Of a stretch of DNA of 64,000 bases, positions 28,661 to 36,828 are shown piece after piece. The notes under the pieces were generated by a model that made no database searches, was not told the DNA's origin, and was given only the letters and a program-made list of their open reading frames with translations. How positions within the stretch are numbered: position 1 is the first letter of the stretch; the number at the start of each line of letters is the position of its first letter. The stretch comes from Pararhizobium polonicum (GTDB lineage: Bacteria > Pseudomonadota > Alphaproteobacteria > Rhizobiales > Rhizobiaceae), in NCBI RefSeq assembly GCF_001687365.1, contig NZ_LGLV01000004.1, positions 310,001 through 374,000 on the forward strand, given 5' to 3'. A program made the position numbers and the translations under genes.

Positions 28661-29589
28661 AGATTGAGATCGGCTGCTCCGGTATCGATGTGGGGTGCCC
28701 AGAAGGCGATGCTTTCGGCAATGGCGGGGATGACATTGCGGTCGTCCGGTTCGCGCTCCTTGAAGGAGAGTTCGAGGCAGATTTCATTGTCCACCGCGCC
28801 GCCCTGATGGAACGCTGCCAGCAGCGGTGCCGGCTGGATCCGCCCCGTGGCATTGTGCTCGGCGGTGAAGGGGCGATGACCGCCCTTGTCCATCTTGCTC
28901 TGCTTGATATGGATGATCGGCGAAACCTTCGGCACCGCCCGAGCCCAGGCATAGGGATCGGTGTCGTCCGGGTCCGGCGACGTGACATCGCCATGGTCGA
29001 TATCGGCCATCATCCACATCGGGATCGCCATATCGGCGGCCGTCAGCCTGTCCTGAAGCGCCATGCATTCGCCAATGGTGTGGCCGAACTCGCGGCCGAC
29101 CGACATCGGTTCCCAGAACACATAGTCGAGCCCGGCCGACTTGCCATGCTCAGCCACTTCCGACCAGCAGTCGATGGCGATCCGGGTCAGGTCCTCGCGT
29201 CTTTGCGGATCGTCAAAATCGGCGAAGGTGAAGATGGCAAACTGGGTCCCGACGGACCTGGCGCCCAGATCGGCCGAGATATCGGCGAATGTCTTGAACC
29301 AGTCGACATAGTAGCGCCGCACGTCACGATCGGGATGGCCGAAATGATTGAGCCGCCCATACGGGCCCGTCATGCCGGATGTCACCCGCACCCCGGTTCG
29401 ATCCAGGGCCGCGCGAAAACGGCGGGTGATGCGGCGGATCACCGGCGCTGGCCAGGACGGGTTGATGAATTCATGCGTCAGCTGCAGGTCGCGGATCTTC
29501 AGGTCGCGCGCGACGGTATCGATGAGGTCGTCGGGGTCGGCGAACCGGTTGACCAGCGGATTGGTATTCAGCGAGAGGGTCAGGGACAT
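28657..29589 (-). CDS. eryC: EryC-type tetrulose-phosphate epimerase/racemase (TIM-barrel)
   Basis: A 310-residue sugar phosphate isomerase/epimerase with an AP-endonuclease-2-like TIM barrel. It starts LTLSLNTNPLVNRFADPDDL and contains GPYGRLNHFGHPDRDVRRYY, VFWEPMSVGREFGHTIGE, MADIDHGDVTSP and HIKQSKMDKGGHRPFTAEHN, with Glu, Asp and His metal-ligand candidates. The sequence matches my recollection of Brucella and Rhizobium EryC, which acts on erythrulose/tetrulose phosphates in erythritol catabolism. It is the last gene of a leftward operon with a kinase and a GlpD-like dehydrogenase, 59 bases after the latter, which supports this assignment. Confidence 0.83.
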   Translation of the reverse strand: MSLTLSLNTNPLVNRFADPDDLIDTVARDLKIRDLQLTHEFINPSWPAPVIRRITRRFRAALDRTGVRVTSGMTGPYGRLNHFGHPDRDVRRYYVDWFKTFADISADLGARSVGTQFAIFTFADFDDPQRREDLTRIAIDCWSEVAEHGKSAGLDYVFWEPMSVGREFGHTIGECMALQDRLTAADMAIPMWMMADIDHGDVTSPDPDDTDPYAWARAVPKVSPIIHIKQSKMDKGGHRPFTAEHNATGRIQPAPLLAAFHQGGAVDNEICLELSFKEREPDDRNVIPAIAESIAFWAPHIDTGAADLNL

Positions 29590-29648
29590 GATGGCTTCTC
29601 AGATTCAGGTTGCAGACGATGGCAAAGCGGTGGGCCGTTGCCGGACGT

Positions 29649-31160
29649 TCAGGCGCTCTTGGCGCGATCCGCCTCGAACCAGGCGGCAAAGGCCGATCTC
29701 TCGCCCTCGCTCAGATGCAGCCCCTGTTTCGTGCGGCGCCTGAGAATATCATCCGGCGTCATCGCCCATTCATGGGCGATCAGATAGCGCACTTCGGCTT
29801 CGTAGAGATCCGCGCCGAAATGGCGGCCCAGCCCGGCCAGCGACGTTGCACTACCGATAATTTTTCCAACCCGCGCACCGTAGAGGCGCCCGTAATGATG
29901 GACGAGCGGGCGGGGCATCCACGGATGGGCGCGGCGCAGGTCTTCGGCAAACTGGATGAAATCGGCATTCTCGATCTCGCCGCCCGGCAGGGTCGCGCCG
30001 CGCGTCCAGTTTCCCCCCATAGCGGGAAAGAACTTTGCAATCTTTTCGATCGCATGCTCGGACAGTTTGCGGAAGGTGGTGATCTTGCCGCCGAAGACGC
30101 TGAGCAGAGGTGCGCCGTCGGTTTCGTCCAGATCGAACGTATAGTCGCGCGTCACGGCCGACGGATTGCCCTGACCGTCGTCGAACAGCGGCCTGACGCC
30201 GGAGAATGTCTCCAGCACATCCTCGCGCCGCAGCTTTTCCTTGAAGTAACGATTGACGACGGCGAGCAGGTATTCGATTTCGGATTCGTCCGCCCTCACC
30301 TCTTCCGGCGCTCCGTCATAGGGAATGTCGGTCGTGCCGATCAGGGCCTTGTCGCCTTCGTATGGGTTGATGAAGATCACGCGCTTGTCGTGATTCTGCA
30401 CCAGATAGGCATGCCGCCCCTCCCAGAATTTCGGCACGATGATGTGGCTGCCCTTGACCAGGCGGACGTTGCGGCGGCTGTTGCTGCCGGCAACGCGGCC
30501 GACGATGTCGTTGACCCACGGGCCACCGGCATTGACGACGACGCGCGCCCGCACCGTGCGCGTCTCGCCGGTCCACTCGTTACGCATCTGGATGGTCCAG
30601 CCGCCATTTTCGCGCCGGGCGCTGGTACAGGCGGTGCGCGTCAGAATCTCGGCGCCCTTCTCGGCCGCGGCGACGGCGTTCAGCACCACAAGGCGCGCAT
30701 CGTCGACCCAGCAGTCGGAATATTCGAAGCCTTTTGTATATTGGTCCATGATCGGCGCGCCCTCGGGATCACGGCGCAGATCGAGCGAGCGGGTCCCGGG
30801 CAGCTTCTTGCGGCCGCCAAGGTGATCGTAGAGAAACAGGCCGAGCCGCACCAGCCAGGCCGGACGATCGTCGGGACTGTGCGGCAGCACGAAACGCATC
30901 GGCCAGATGATGTGGCTGGCGGAATTCAGCAGGACTTCGCGTTCGATCAGCGCCTCGCGCACCAGACGAAACTCGTAATATTCGAGATAGCGCAGCCCGC
31001 CATGGACAAGCTTGCCCGACCGCGACGACGTTCCCTGCGCCAGATCATCCTTTTCGCACAGGATCACTGACAGCCCACGGCCCGCCGCATCACGCGCGAT
31101 GCCCGCGCCGTTGATACCGCCCCCGATAATGAACAGGTCGACCATCCGGGATTCATTCAT
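29649..31160 (-). CDS. eryB: GlpD/EryB-type FAD-dependent polyol-phosphate dehydrogenase
   Basis: A 503-residue FAD flavoprotein of the glycerol-3-phosphate dehydrogenase family, membrane-associated and passing electrons to quinone. The FAD motif IIGGGINGAGIARDAAGRG is at residues 11-29; GTSSRSGKLVHGGLRYLEYYEF, VVNAGGPWVND and VFGGKITTFRKLSEHA are family landmarks. On sequence alone it could be ordinary GlpD. The operon, with an EryA-like kinase just upstream and an EryC-like epimerase just downstream, argues for erythritol-4-phosphate as substrate, as in EryB. AGGAG precedes the ATG. The symbol therefore rests on context. Confidence 0.75.
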   Translation of the reverse strand: MNESRMVDLFIIGGGINGAGIARDAAGRGLSVILCEKDDLAQGTSSRSGKLVHGGLRYLEYYEFRLVREALIEREVLLNSASHIIWPMRFVLPHSPDDRPAWLVRLGLFLYDHLGGRKKLPGTRSLDLRRDPEGAPIMDQYTKGFEYSDCWVDDARLVVLNAVAAAEKGAEILTRTACTSARRENGGWTIQMRNEWTGETRTVRARVVVNAGGPWVNDIVGRVAGSNSRRNVRLVKGSHIIVPKFWEGRHAYLVQNHDKRVIFINPYEGDKALIGTTDIPYDGAPEEVRADESEIEYLLAVVNRYFKEKLRREDVLETFSGVRPLFDDGQGNPSAVTRDYTFDLDETDGAPLLSVFGGKITTFRKLSEHAIEKIAKFFPAMGGNWTRGATLPGGEIENADFIQFAEDLRRAHPWMPRPLVHHYGRLYGARVGKIIGSATSLAGLGRHFGADLYEAEVRYLIAHEWAMTPDDILRRRTKQGLHLSEGERSAFAAWFEADRAKSA

Positions 31161-31235
31161 GTCTCTCTCCTTTGGCAGAGGCCAACCACACTCGATGCGA
31201 TGCCCTGTTTCTCTTGCGGCGTCGCAGGCAAATCT

Positions 31236-32807
31236 TCAGTTCCGTACGCCGGTCTGGCGCTCCGCCAGCCGGTCCCAGACCGGCTCCAGCACGAGCCGGG
31301 CATCGCGATAGACCGGAAACATTCGCGCATAGGTTTCCACCAGCGCGGCATCCGGCACTTCTGCAGGGGCCAGAAGCGGTGTCACCCACTCGGCGATACA
31401 GGCATCCATGCCGTCATAGACCCCGATCGCGACGGCGGCGATCATCGCGGCGCCCGCAGCACCCGCCTCTTCCCGCAACGAGACGCGTATCGGCGCGCCG
31501 ACCGCGGCGGCAATGACAGAGCGCAAGGCCTTCGAGCGCGCAGCGCCACCGGTCAGCCGCAGCTCGGCGGGCATGTCGCCCATCGCCGCATAACAATCCC
31601 GCGTCCCCATTCCCAGACCCTCGACCACCGCGCGCAGGAGATCGGCAAACCGGTGGCCGCTGTTCAGGCCAATGAACCCGGCCCGCGCATTGGCGTTGAC
31701 AAACGGTCCACGCTCTCCGGCCTCGGAGATATAGGGATGATAGAGCAGAGCTCCCGGATGACTGGCCGAAAGCCAGCCCTCGACCCGCCCGACCAAATCG
31801 GCCTGGGTGACCTGTTGTCCCAGCTCCCCCATCAGGTCGCCCGCCAGCCGCAATGCCCAGTCTATATTGAGCGTCGCCGCCATGTTGGATTGCGCCGACG
31901 CCACGATATCCGGCATCGGCAGGACGACCATATAGCCCGTATTATCGGCATTCAGCACGACGTCACCGACCGCAGCCGCGCGCATATGCATGCCGGTGGA
32001 GCCGATCGTCGAGCAGGCTGCCGGCGTGCCATCGGCAAAGATCCCCGCGCCAAGCGCGGTGCAGGCGAAATCGACATAACCGAGGCTGACCGGCGTGCCT
32101 TCAAGCAGGCCCGTCTGTGCCGCTGCCGCGAACGAGAGCGGATGGGTGACCTGTGTTCCGTCGATGATCTCGGGCAGCAATCCACGCTTGCCGGACAGGC
32201 CGAGTGCCGCAATGACGGTGTCGTCATACCGGCGCGTGCGAAAATCGCCGAATGTAAAGCTTGCCTCGGAGGGATCGGTTGCGCGCACGCCGGTCAGGTT
32301 CAGATAGAGCCAGTCCTTGCAGTGCAGCGCCACGTCGGCCCGATCGAAAAGTTCGGGATGATGGGCGGCCATATGCGCGATCTGCGCGCCCTGCTGACAG
32401 GTGTTCAGCCCGGTTCCGGTCGCTTCGAACCGGGCGCGATCGCCGGGCGAAGCCCGCAACCGGCGCACGGTCGGCGCTGCCCGGGCATCCAGCCACAGCC
32501 AGGCGTCCGCCACCGGCGCATCGTCCCTGCCCACCAGCCATGTACCATCCCCCTGCCCGGTCACGGCCAGCGCGGCAGTTCGCCGGGCGAGGCCCTCGAC
32601 CTTGGCAGCGAGAGCGCGGATCGTCTGCGCGCAATCGGCCCATGTCCTGTCCAATGGCTGAAATGCCGCGCCGTCCGCCGCCGTCGCATAGGCGTTCGGC
32701 ACGGAGGCCGCAGCGATTTGCCGCCCGGACAGGTCGAAGGCGACGGCCTTGATCACCGACGTTCCGGCATCGATCCCGATCAGGATGTCTTTCCCGGCAT
32801 TGCCCAT
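31236..32807 (-). CDS. eryA: Erythritol kinase-like FGGY carbohydrate kinase
   Basis: A 523-residue FGGY-family kinase. The N-terminal phosphate motif ILIGIDAGTSVIKAVAF and the C-terminal RLTGGAARSKALRSVIA (adenosine region) are clear, and the catalytic-base region is SLGYVDFACTALGAG. The opening resembles Brucella EryA as I recall it. Expected to phosphorylate erythritol with ATP. Second gene of the leftward operon, 108 bases after the SorC regulator, with GGGAG about 9 bases before its ATG. Other polyols remain possible. Confidence 0.82.
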   Translation of the reverse strand: MGNAGKDILIGIDAGTSVIKAVAFDLSGRQIAAASVPNAYATAADGAAFQPLDRTWADCAQTIRALAAKVEGLARRTAALAVTGQGDGTWLVGRDDAPVADAWLWLDARAAPTVRRLRASPGDRARFEATGTGLNTCQQGAQIAHMAAHHPELFDRADVALHCKDWLYLNLTGVRATDPSEASFTFGDFRTRRYDDTVIAALGLSGKRGLLPEIIDGTQVTHPLSFAAAAQTGLLEGTPVSLGYVDFACTALGAGIFADGTPAACSTIGSTGMHMRAAAVGDVVLNADNTGYMVVLPMPDIVASAQSNMAATLNIDWALRLAGDLMGELGQQVTQADLVGRVEGWLSASHPGALLYHPYISEAGERGPFVNANARAGFIGLNSGHRFADLLRAVVEGLGMGTRDCYAAMGDMPAELRLTGGAARSKALRSVIAAAVGAPIRVSLREEAGAAGAAMIAAVAIGVYDGMDACIAEWVTPLLAPAEVPDAALVETYARMFPVYRDARLVLEPVWDRLAERQTGVRN

Positions 32808-32915
32808 CAGAAAAGGCTCCCGTCTGGATACGATGCCAGCGCGGCGTGGGACCGGTTCAGCCCGGCAGGGTGTTTCTCTGTGGACACGAAACTGCCTTCC
32901 TTCACAACAAATCGG

Positions 32916-33881
32916 TTACGACGGGTCGTCGTTGACAAGGGCATGCGCCGTCTGTTCATCGATGATCAACCCGCTGAGACAGCCGCTCAGCAGGGCGGAC
33001 CGGATGGCGCGCGCCTTGCTCAAGCCGCCTGCGATCGCGACGATCCGGCGCGTTTTCATGCTCTCCAGACTCGGCGACAGGGTACGCTCCGCCAGAAACG
33101 TCTCGATCGGCCTGCCTTGCGCATCGAAGAAATGCCCGAGTATTTCGCCGACGCCGCCATGATCGCGTACGTCCTGCATCTCCGGAACCTCGATCATCTG
33201 CGAGACGACCAGCTGCGAATCCAGTTCCGCCGTGCCGATGCCGACAAGCATCAGATCGGCGCGCGCAGCAAGATCGAACACATATCGCACGCCGCGCTGC
33301 GACAGCAGCACTTCGCGATCCTCGGCCGAATTGGCAAAGAACGGCACCGGCATGACATAGGATACGGCCCCGGTCTTTTCGGCCAAACGGTGCATCACGT
33401 CATGCGGATTTGCCGCATAGTTTCGCGTCAGCCCGCCAAGGAGTGAGACGAAGCGCACGTCTCCGGCGTCGGTGTGCGGCATGGCGGCAATAGAGGCGGC
33501 GAGCGTGCGGCCGTTGCCGATGCCGATCACCTGTCCTTGCAGGCCCCTGATTTCACGCTGCAGAAATTCCGCCCCGGCGACACCGAGTGAGCGGATGAGC
33601 AGGCTCTTGTCGTAGAGGTTCGGCAAGACCTCGCAATAATCCAGCCCGAAAAGCGCGGTCATCCGCGTTTCGAGCATCACGCATTCCGCCACGTCACCGT
33701 CGATGGAAAATTTCACGACACCGTTCTGGTTGGCCCACATGATGAGCCGGTGCGCCTTCACATTGGGAATGCCCAGCCGCGCGGCAACCTCCGCCTGCGT
33801 CAGCCCTCCGACATAATGCAGCCATGCCGCACGGACCGCGAGACTGTCGTCACGGTCACGGCCTGTGGCGGTTCGTACCAT
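32916..33881 (-). CDS. eryD: SorC/DeoR-type regulator (EryD-like)
   Basis: A 321-residue SorC-family sugar-responsive regulator. An N-terminal helix-turn-helix (GGLTQAEVAARLGIPNVKAHRLI, about residues 25-48) is followed by a sugar-phosphate-binding domain with VIGIGNGRTLAASIAAM and DLMLVGIGTAELDS. In Brucella and Rhizobium, EryD of this family represses the erythritol operon and is relieved by erythritol. Here it is the first gene of the kinase-dehydrogenase-epimerase operon and divergent from the transporter operon. GGGAGG precedes the ATG. Confidence 0.83.
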   Translation of the reverse strand: MVRTATGRDRDDSLAVRAAWLHYVGGLTQAEVAARLGIPNVKAHRLIMWANQNGVVKFSIDGDVAECVMLETRMTALFGLDYCEVLPNLYDKSLLIRSLGVAGAEFLQREIRGLQGQVIGIGNGRTLAASIAAMPHTDAGDVRFVSLLGGLTRNYAANPHDVMHRLAEKTGAVSYVMPVPFFANSAEDREVLLSQRGVRYVFDLAARADLMLVGIGTAELDSQLVVSQMIEVPEMQDVRDHGGVGEILGHFFDAQGRPIETFLAERTLSPSLESMKTRRIVAIAGGLSKARAIRSALLSGCLSGLIIDEQTAHALVNDDPS

Positions 33882-34282
33882 ATCTCCCTCCCAGGTTTGG
33901 CTGTTGCAAATGTAATTATTTTCACCTATTGAATTTTTTTACATACAGCGTACCATCTGTCAACAAAGATCACAGGCAGGCCCTTGAATATCACATGCGG
34001 ATTTCGAGACATGATGCGAAGGAGACCGCCCTCAACCATCATCGATTTCAAGAGGATCGATGCCCAGACCGGAAGGATAGACGTCTGAGTCTCAAAGCGA
34101 TTGTGCTTGGGAAAAATGCGGCAGGATTTTCTATTATCAATCAAAATCAACTGGTTGAAAGGAAAAACCCTGGCGATAACCCCGGTCCTTACGCGTCGCA
34201 TCCCGCGAGTATCACGGTGACGGCTGCAGAGCGCGACGAAGGAGCCCTATCCGAACACGAGTCGATCTTAACAAAAGTAACG

Positions 34283-34337
34283 TTGACATAACGCCGAACG
34301 TATCACATTCTTAAGATAACTTACAGATAATCTGTAA
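34283..34337 (+). promoter_or_regulatory. Candidate promoter and 17-bp operator of the transporter operon
   Basis: TTGACA (34283-34288) is followed after 17 bases by CATTCT, a weak -10 hexamer. Directly after it, where transcription would start, is the perfect palindrome TTACAGATAATCTGTAA (34321-34337; 8-base arms, centre A). The position fits a repressor operator, EryD being the obvious candidate. The same ACAGAT half-site occurs at the eryD promoter. Confidence 0.55.
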
Positions 34338-34435
34338 CACTGCTGCGGCAGTGAACGGTACGAAACAGAATTGAAAGCGGCCTGTACGGGTGGGGGGATG
34401 TCGCCACGTTCAGGACGCGATGGGAGGAATACGGC

Positions 34436-34501
34436 ATGCAGGACGTGACGTCTGAACCTGACAGACCCCGGAGACCGCAGATTCGGCAAACCGTGCAATG
34501 A
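34436..34501 (+). CDS. Possible 21-residue leader peptide
   Basis: A 22-codon frame, ATG to TGA, preceded by GGGAGGA at a 7-base distance, a stronger ribosome site than that of the next gene. The peptide MQDVTSEPDRPRRPQIRQTV(Q) has no membrane segment and no run of one amino acid that would suggest classical attenuation. It lies between the palindrome and the DUF2291 gene within the probable leader of the transporter mRNA. It may be translated and influence downstream translation, or be fortuitous. Confidence 0.3.
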   Translation: MQDVTSEPDRPRRPQIRQTVQ

Positions 34502-34607
34502 CGGGCCGAAATCGCCCCGGCGCCAGAATGTCGCCAATTCCCAACGCTACACCCTGACGGGAAAGCCCGTCACCGCCCCACAAACCCAAGCTACAGGTCG
34601 CCCCTCG

Positions 34608-35264
34608 ATGAGTTCACAGTCTTACACCGCAAAGAAGGGACGCACGCAGTCCAGCCTCGGCCTGGTAACGGCGTCGGCTGCCGTGCTGATCCTGATTGGC
34701 GCCATGGCGTTCGATACCAAGGTCGTCCGGATCGGCTCGACCGAAGACGTGAAGGCCGACGTCTTTTCCGCCGAAAGCTACGGCGCGTCGGAATTCCCCA
34801 AGGTCAAGGCCGATATCGAAGGACGCGCGGTCGACGCCGTAACGCTGGCGACTGCCATCGCAGAGGATCGCCCGGCCGCTGAAGCCAAATATGGCGTTGC
34901 GGCGGGCACCGGCCCGGTCATGTCCGTCAAGCTGACCGGCGTCTTCGGCGAGGCGAAGTCGGGCATCTACGATGTCAAGGTCGAGGGCCTGCCCGATACG
35001 CTGCGCGTTCGCGTGCAAACGGGCCCTGCGATCAACGGAACGGAACTGCGCGACGCGACGGGCACCATCGCCTTTGGCCAGTTCACCAACCAGATCGAAT
35101 ATCAGGATGCAGGTTCTGCCCTCAACAACCAGCTGAAGAAGGATGTCCTGTCGGCACTGGATACAAGCCAGCTGACCGGCAAGACGGTATCGCTCACCGG
35201 TGCATTCAAGCTGATCAATCCGAAGAGCTGGCTCATCACCCCCGTGAGGCTGGACGTTCAATGA
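34608..35264 (+). CDS. DUF2291-family membrane-anchored protein of a sugar transport operon
   Basis: A 218-residue protein with one N-terminal hydrophobic segment (GLVTASAAVLILIGAMAFDTKVV) and a periplasmic beta-rich remainder (VRIGSTEDVKADVF, GTIAFGQFTNQIEYQDAGSALN). This is the DUF2291 pattern; such proteins are encoded at the head of RbsA/RbsC-like transporter operons in rhizobia, with unknown function. No lipobox Cys is seen, so it is probably a signal-anchor protein. The stop overlaps the ATPase start by 4 bases (ATGA). Its ribosome site is weak. Confidence 0.82.
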   Translation: MSSQSYTAKKGRTQSSLGLVTASAAVLILIGAMAFDTKVVRIGSTEDVKADVFSAESYGASEFPKVKADIEGRAVDAVTLATAIAEDRPAAEAKYGVAAGTGPVMSVKLTGVFGEAKSGIYDVKVEGLPDTLRVRVQTGPAINGTELRDATGTIAFGQFTNQIEYQDAGSALNNQLKKDVLSALDTSQLTGKTVSLTGAFKLINPKSWLITPVRLDVQ

Positions 35265-36802
35265 CACCACAATCCGTCACGATAACGGCGTCCGACGACG
35301 CTGTGCTTTCCGCGCGCAACATCGCAAAATCCTACGGCAACGTGCATGCGCTGAAGGGTGTCAACTTCGACATCCACCGCGGCAAGGTGACCACCCTGTT
35401 CGGGGAGAATGGCGCCGGCAAGTCGACGCTGATGAAGATCCTGTCCGGCGTCGTCACGCCGACCTCGGGCGACATCGTGCTCGATGGAAACGTCGTGAAT
35501 TTCTCGTCCGCCTCCGACGCCCGGGATCGCGGCATCTCGATCATCCATCAGGAGCTCAGCCTCGCGCCGAACCTGAGCGTGCGCGACAACATCTTCATGG
35601 GCCGCGAACTGCGCACGGCGACCGGCGTCGACTTTGCCGAGGAAGCCCGGCAGGCCCGGGCCCTGATGGCCGACCTCGAGGAGGACATCGATCCGATGAC
35701 GCTCGTCGAGGATCTGCGCCTGGGCCAGCAGCAGATCGTCGAGATCGCCCGCGCCCTGTCGGTCGATTCCCGTATTCTGATCATGGACGAGCCGACATCA
35801 GCGCTGAGCGCGACCGAAGTCGAGGTGCTGTTCAAGGTGATCCGGGACCTGACCGGCCGCGGGGTCTCGATCGTCTACATTTCCCACCACCTGGAAGAAG
35901 CGCTGCAGATCACCGACTATGCCGTCGTGCTGCGCGATGGCGCCATGACCGCCAATGCCGAAGCGAAAGACATCGATCTCGAATGGATCGTCCGCAACAT
36001 GGTCGGCGAGAACTTCGACCTCGGCTCCCCGCCAACGGGCTATGACTTCGGCGAAACCGCGCTGTCCATCGAGGATGTGAGCGTCGCCGATGCCTCGGGG
36101 TCGGGCTATTCGGTCGTCGACCACCTGTCGCTCGACGTCAAGGCCGGCGAAATCGTCTGCATCTACGGACTGATGGGGGCCGGGCGCACCGAACTGCTCG
36201 AAGCCGTCGCCGGACGGATGCCGATGAGCAGCGGCCGGGTCATCGTCGAGGGCGACGACATCTCGCGCCTCAGCATTTCCGAGCGCATCGACAGAGGACT
36301 TGTCCTCGTTCCCGAGGATCGCCAGCGCGACGGCCTGGTCCAGACCATGTCGGTCGGCCAGAACCTGTCGCTTGCCAGCATCGCCAACTTTACCCGGCGC
36401 ATGCTGATGTCGCGCTCCGGCGAACAGGCCGTCATCGATGACGCGATCAGCAAGGTTCACATCAAGACCGATGGCGGCCACGCCGCGATCGGCTCCCTGT
36501 CCGGCGGCAACCAGCAGAAAGTCGTCATCGGCAAGATGCTGGCGACCAATCCAAGGGTGATCCTGCTGGACGAGCCAAGCCGCGGTATCGACATCGGCGC
36601 CAAGGCCGAGGTGTTCCGGCTGCTCAGCGAAAGAGCGGCTCGCGGGCTCGCGGTGGTCTTTTCCACCTCCGAAGTCGCCGAGTGCCTCAGCATCGCGCAC
36701 CGGATCGTGGTGATGCGCCGCGGCAAGATTTCAGCGCAGTTCGGCGCGGATGTTTCAAAAGAAGAGATCATGGCCGCCTCGGGCGAAGCCGTGCATGTCT
36801 GA
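35261..36802 (+). CDS. eryE: Sugar ABC transporter ATPase, two nucleotide-binding domains (EryE-like)
   Basis: A 513-residue RbsA/MglA-type ATPase. The first domain has Walker A GENGAGKST (48-56), signature-region RLGQQQIVEIARAL and Walker B ILIMDEPTSAL. The second has a degenerate Walker A YGLMGAGRTE and signature LSGGNQQKVVIGKML with Walker B VILLDEPSRGIDIG, the usual asymmetry of CUT2 importers. Translation is coupled to the DUF2291 gene. With the following permease and binding protein it should import a polyol or sugar; erythritol is inferred from the adjoining eryDABC-type operon and the eryEFG layout recalled from R. leguminosarum. Confidence 0.88.
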   Translation: MTPQSVTITASDDAVLSARNIAKSYGNVHALKGVNFDIHRGKVTTLFGENGAGKSTLMKILSGVVTPTSGDIVLDGNVVNFSSASDARDRGISIIHQELSLAPNLSVRDNIFMGRELRTATGVDFAEEARQARALMADLEEDIDPMTLVEDLRLGQQQIVEIARALSVDSRILIMDEPTSALSATEVEVLFKVIRDLTGRGVSIVYISHHLEEALQITDYAVVLRDGAMTANAEAKDIDLEWIVRNMVGENFDLGSPPTGYDFGETALSIEDVSVADASGSGYSVVDHLSLDVKAGEIVCIYGLMGAGRTELLEAVAGRMPMSSGRVIVEGDDISRLSISERIDRGLVLVPEDRQRDGLVQTMSVGQNLSLASIANFTRRMLMSRSGEQAVIDDAISKVHIKTDGGHAAIGSLSGGNQQKVVIGKMLATNPRVILLDEPSRGIDIGAKAEVFRLLSERAARGLAVVFSTSEVAECLSIAHRIVVMRRGKISAQFGADVSKEEIMAASGEAVHV

Positions 36803-36828
36803 CGATCGAGTTTAACGGAGCCCTGTCC

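Larger units (their letters stand above)
33882..34607. promoter_or_regulatory. 726-base divergent control region of the polyol operons
   Basis: This is the longest non-coding stretch in the window and visibly lower in GC. Near the eryD end, the minus strand has TTGACA (33958-33963) followed 16-17 bases later by an A-rich TAAAAA, a promoter candidate; ACAG-N8-CTGT overlaps it. Toward the transporter, a plus-strand promoter and palindrome lie at 34283-34337, a short leader frame at 34436-34501 and a 7-bp hairpin (TGACGGG/CCCGTCA) at 34555-34572. Open frames of 90-150 codons cross the middle on both strands but show no motif or ribosome site, so I treat it as regulatory DNA. Confidence 0.6.

Noticed and set aside
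29649-31160. Plain glycerol-3-phosphate dehydrogenase GlpD
   Set aside because: Sequence alone fits GlpD, but no glycerol kinase or facilitator is adjacent while EryA- and EryC-like genes flank it. The GlpD reading is kept as an alternative only.
31200-33446. Plus-strand open frame of about 750 codons across the kinase and regulator genes
   Set aside because: It spans two real genes and their spacer in antisense, has no ribosome site, and its composition (Arg/Gln/Gly/His) is typical of antisense frames.
33926-34201. Minus-strand 91-codon frame in the eryD-transporter gap
   Set aside because: No ribosome site and no recognisable motif; it lies where promoters of the eryD operon are expected.
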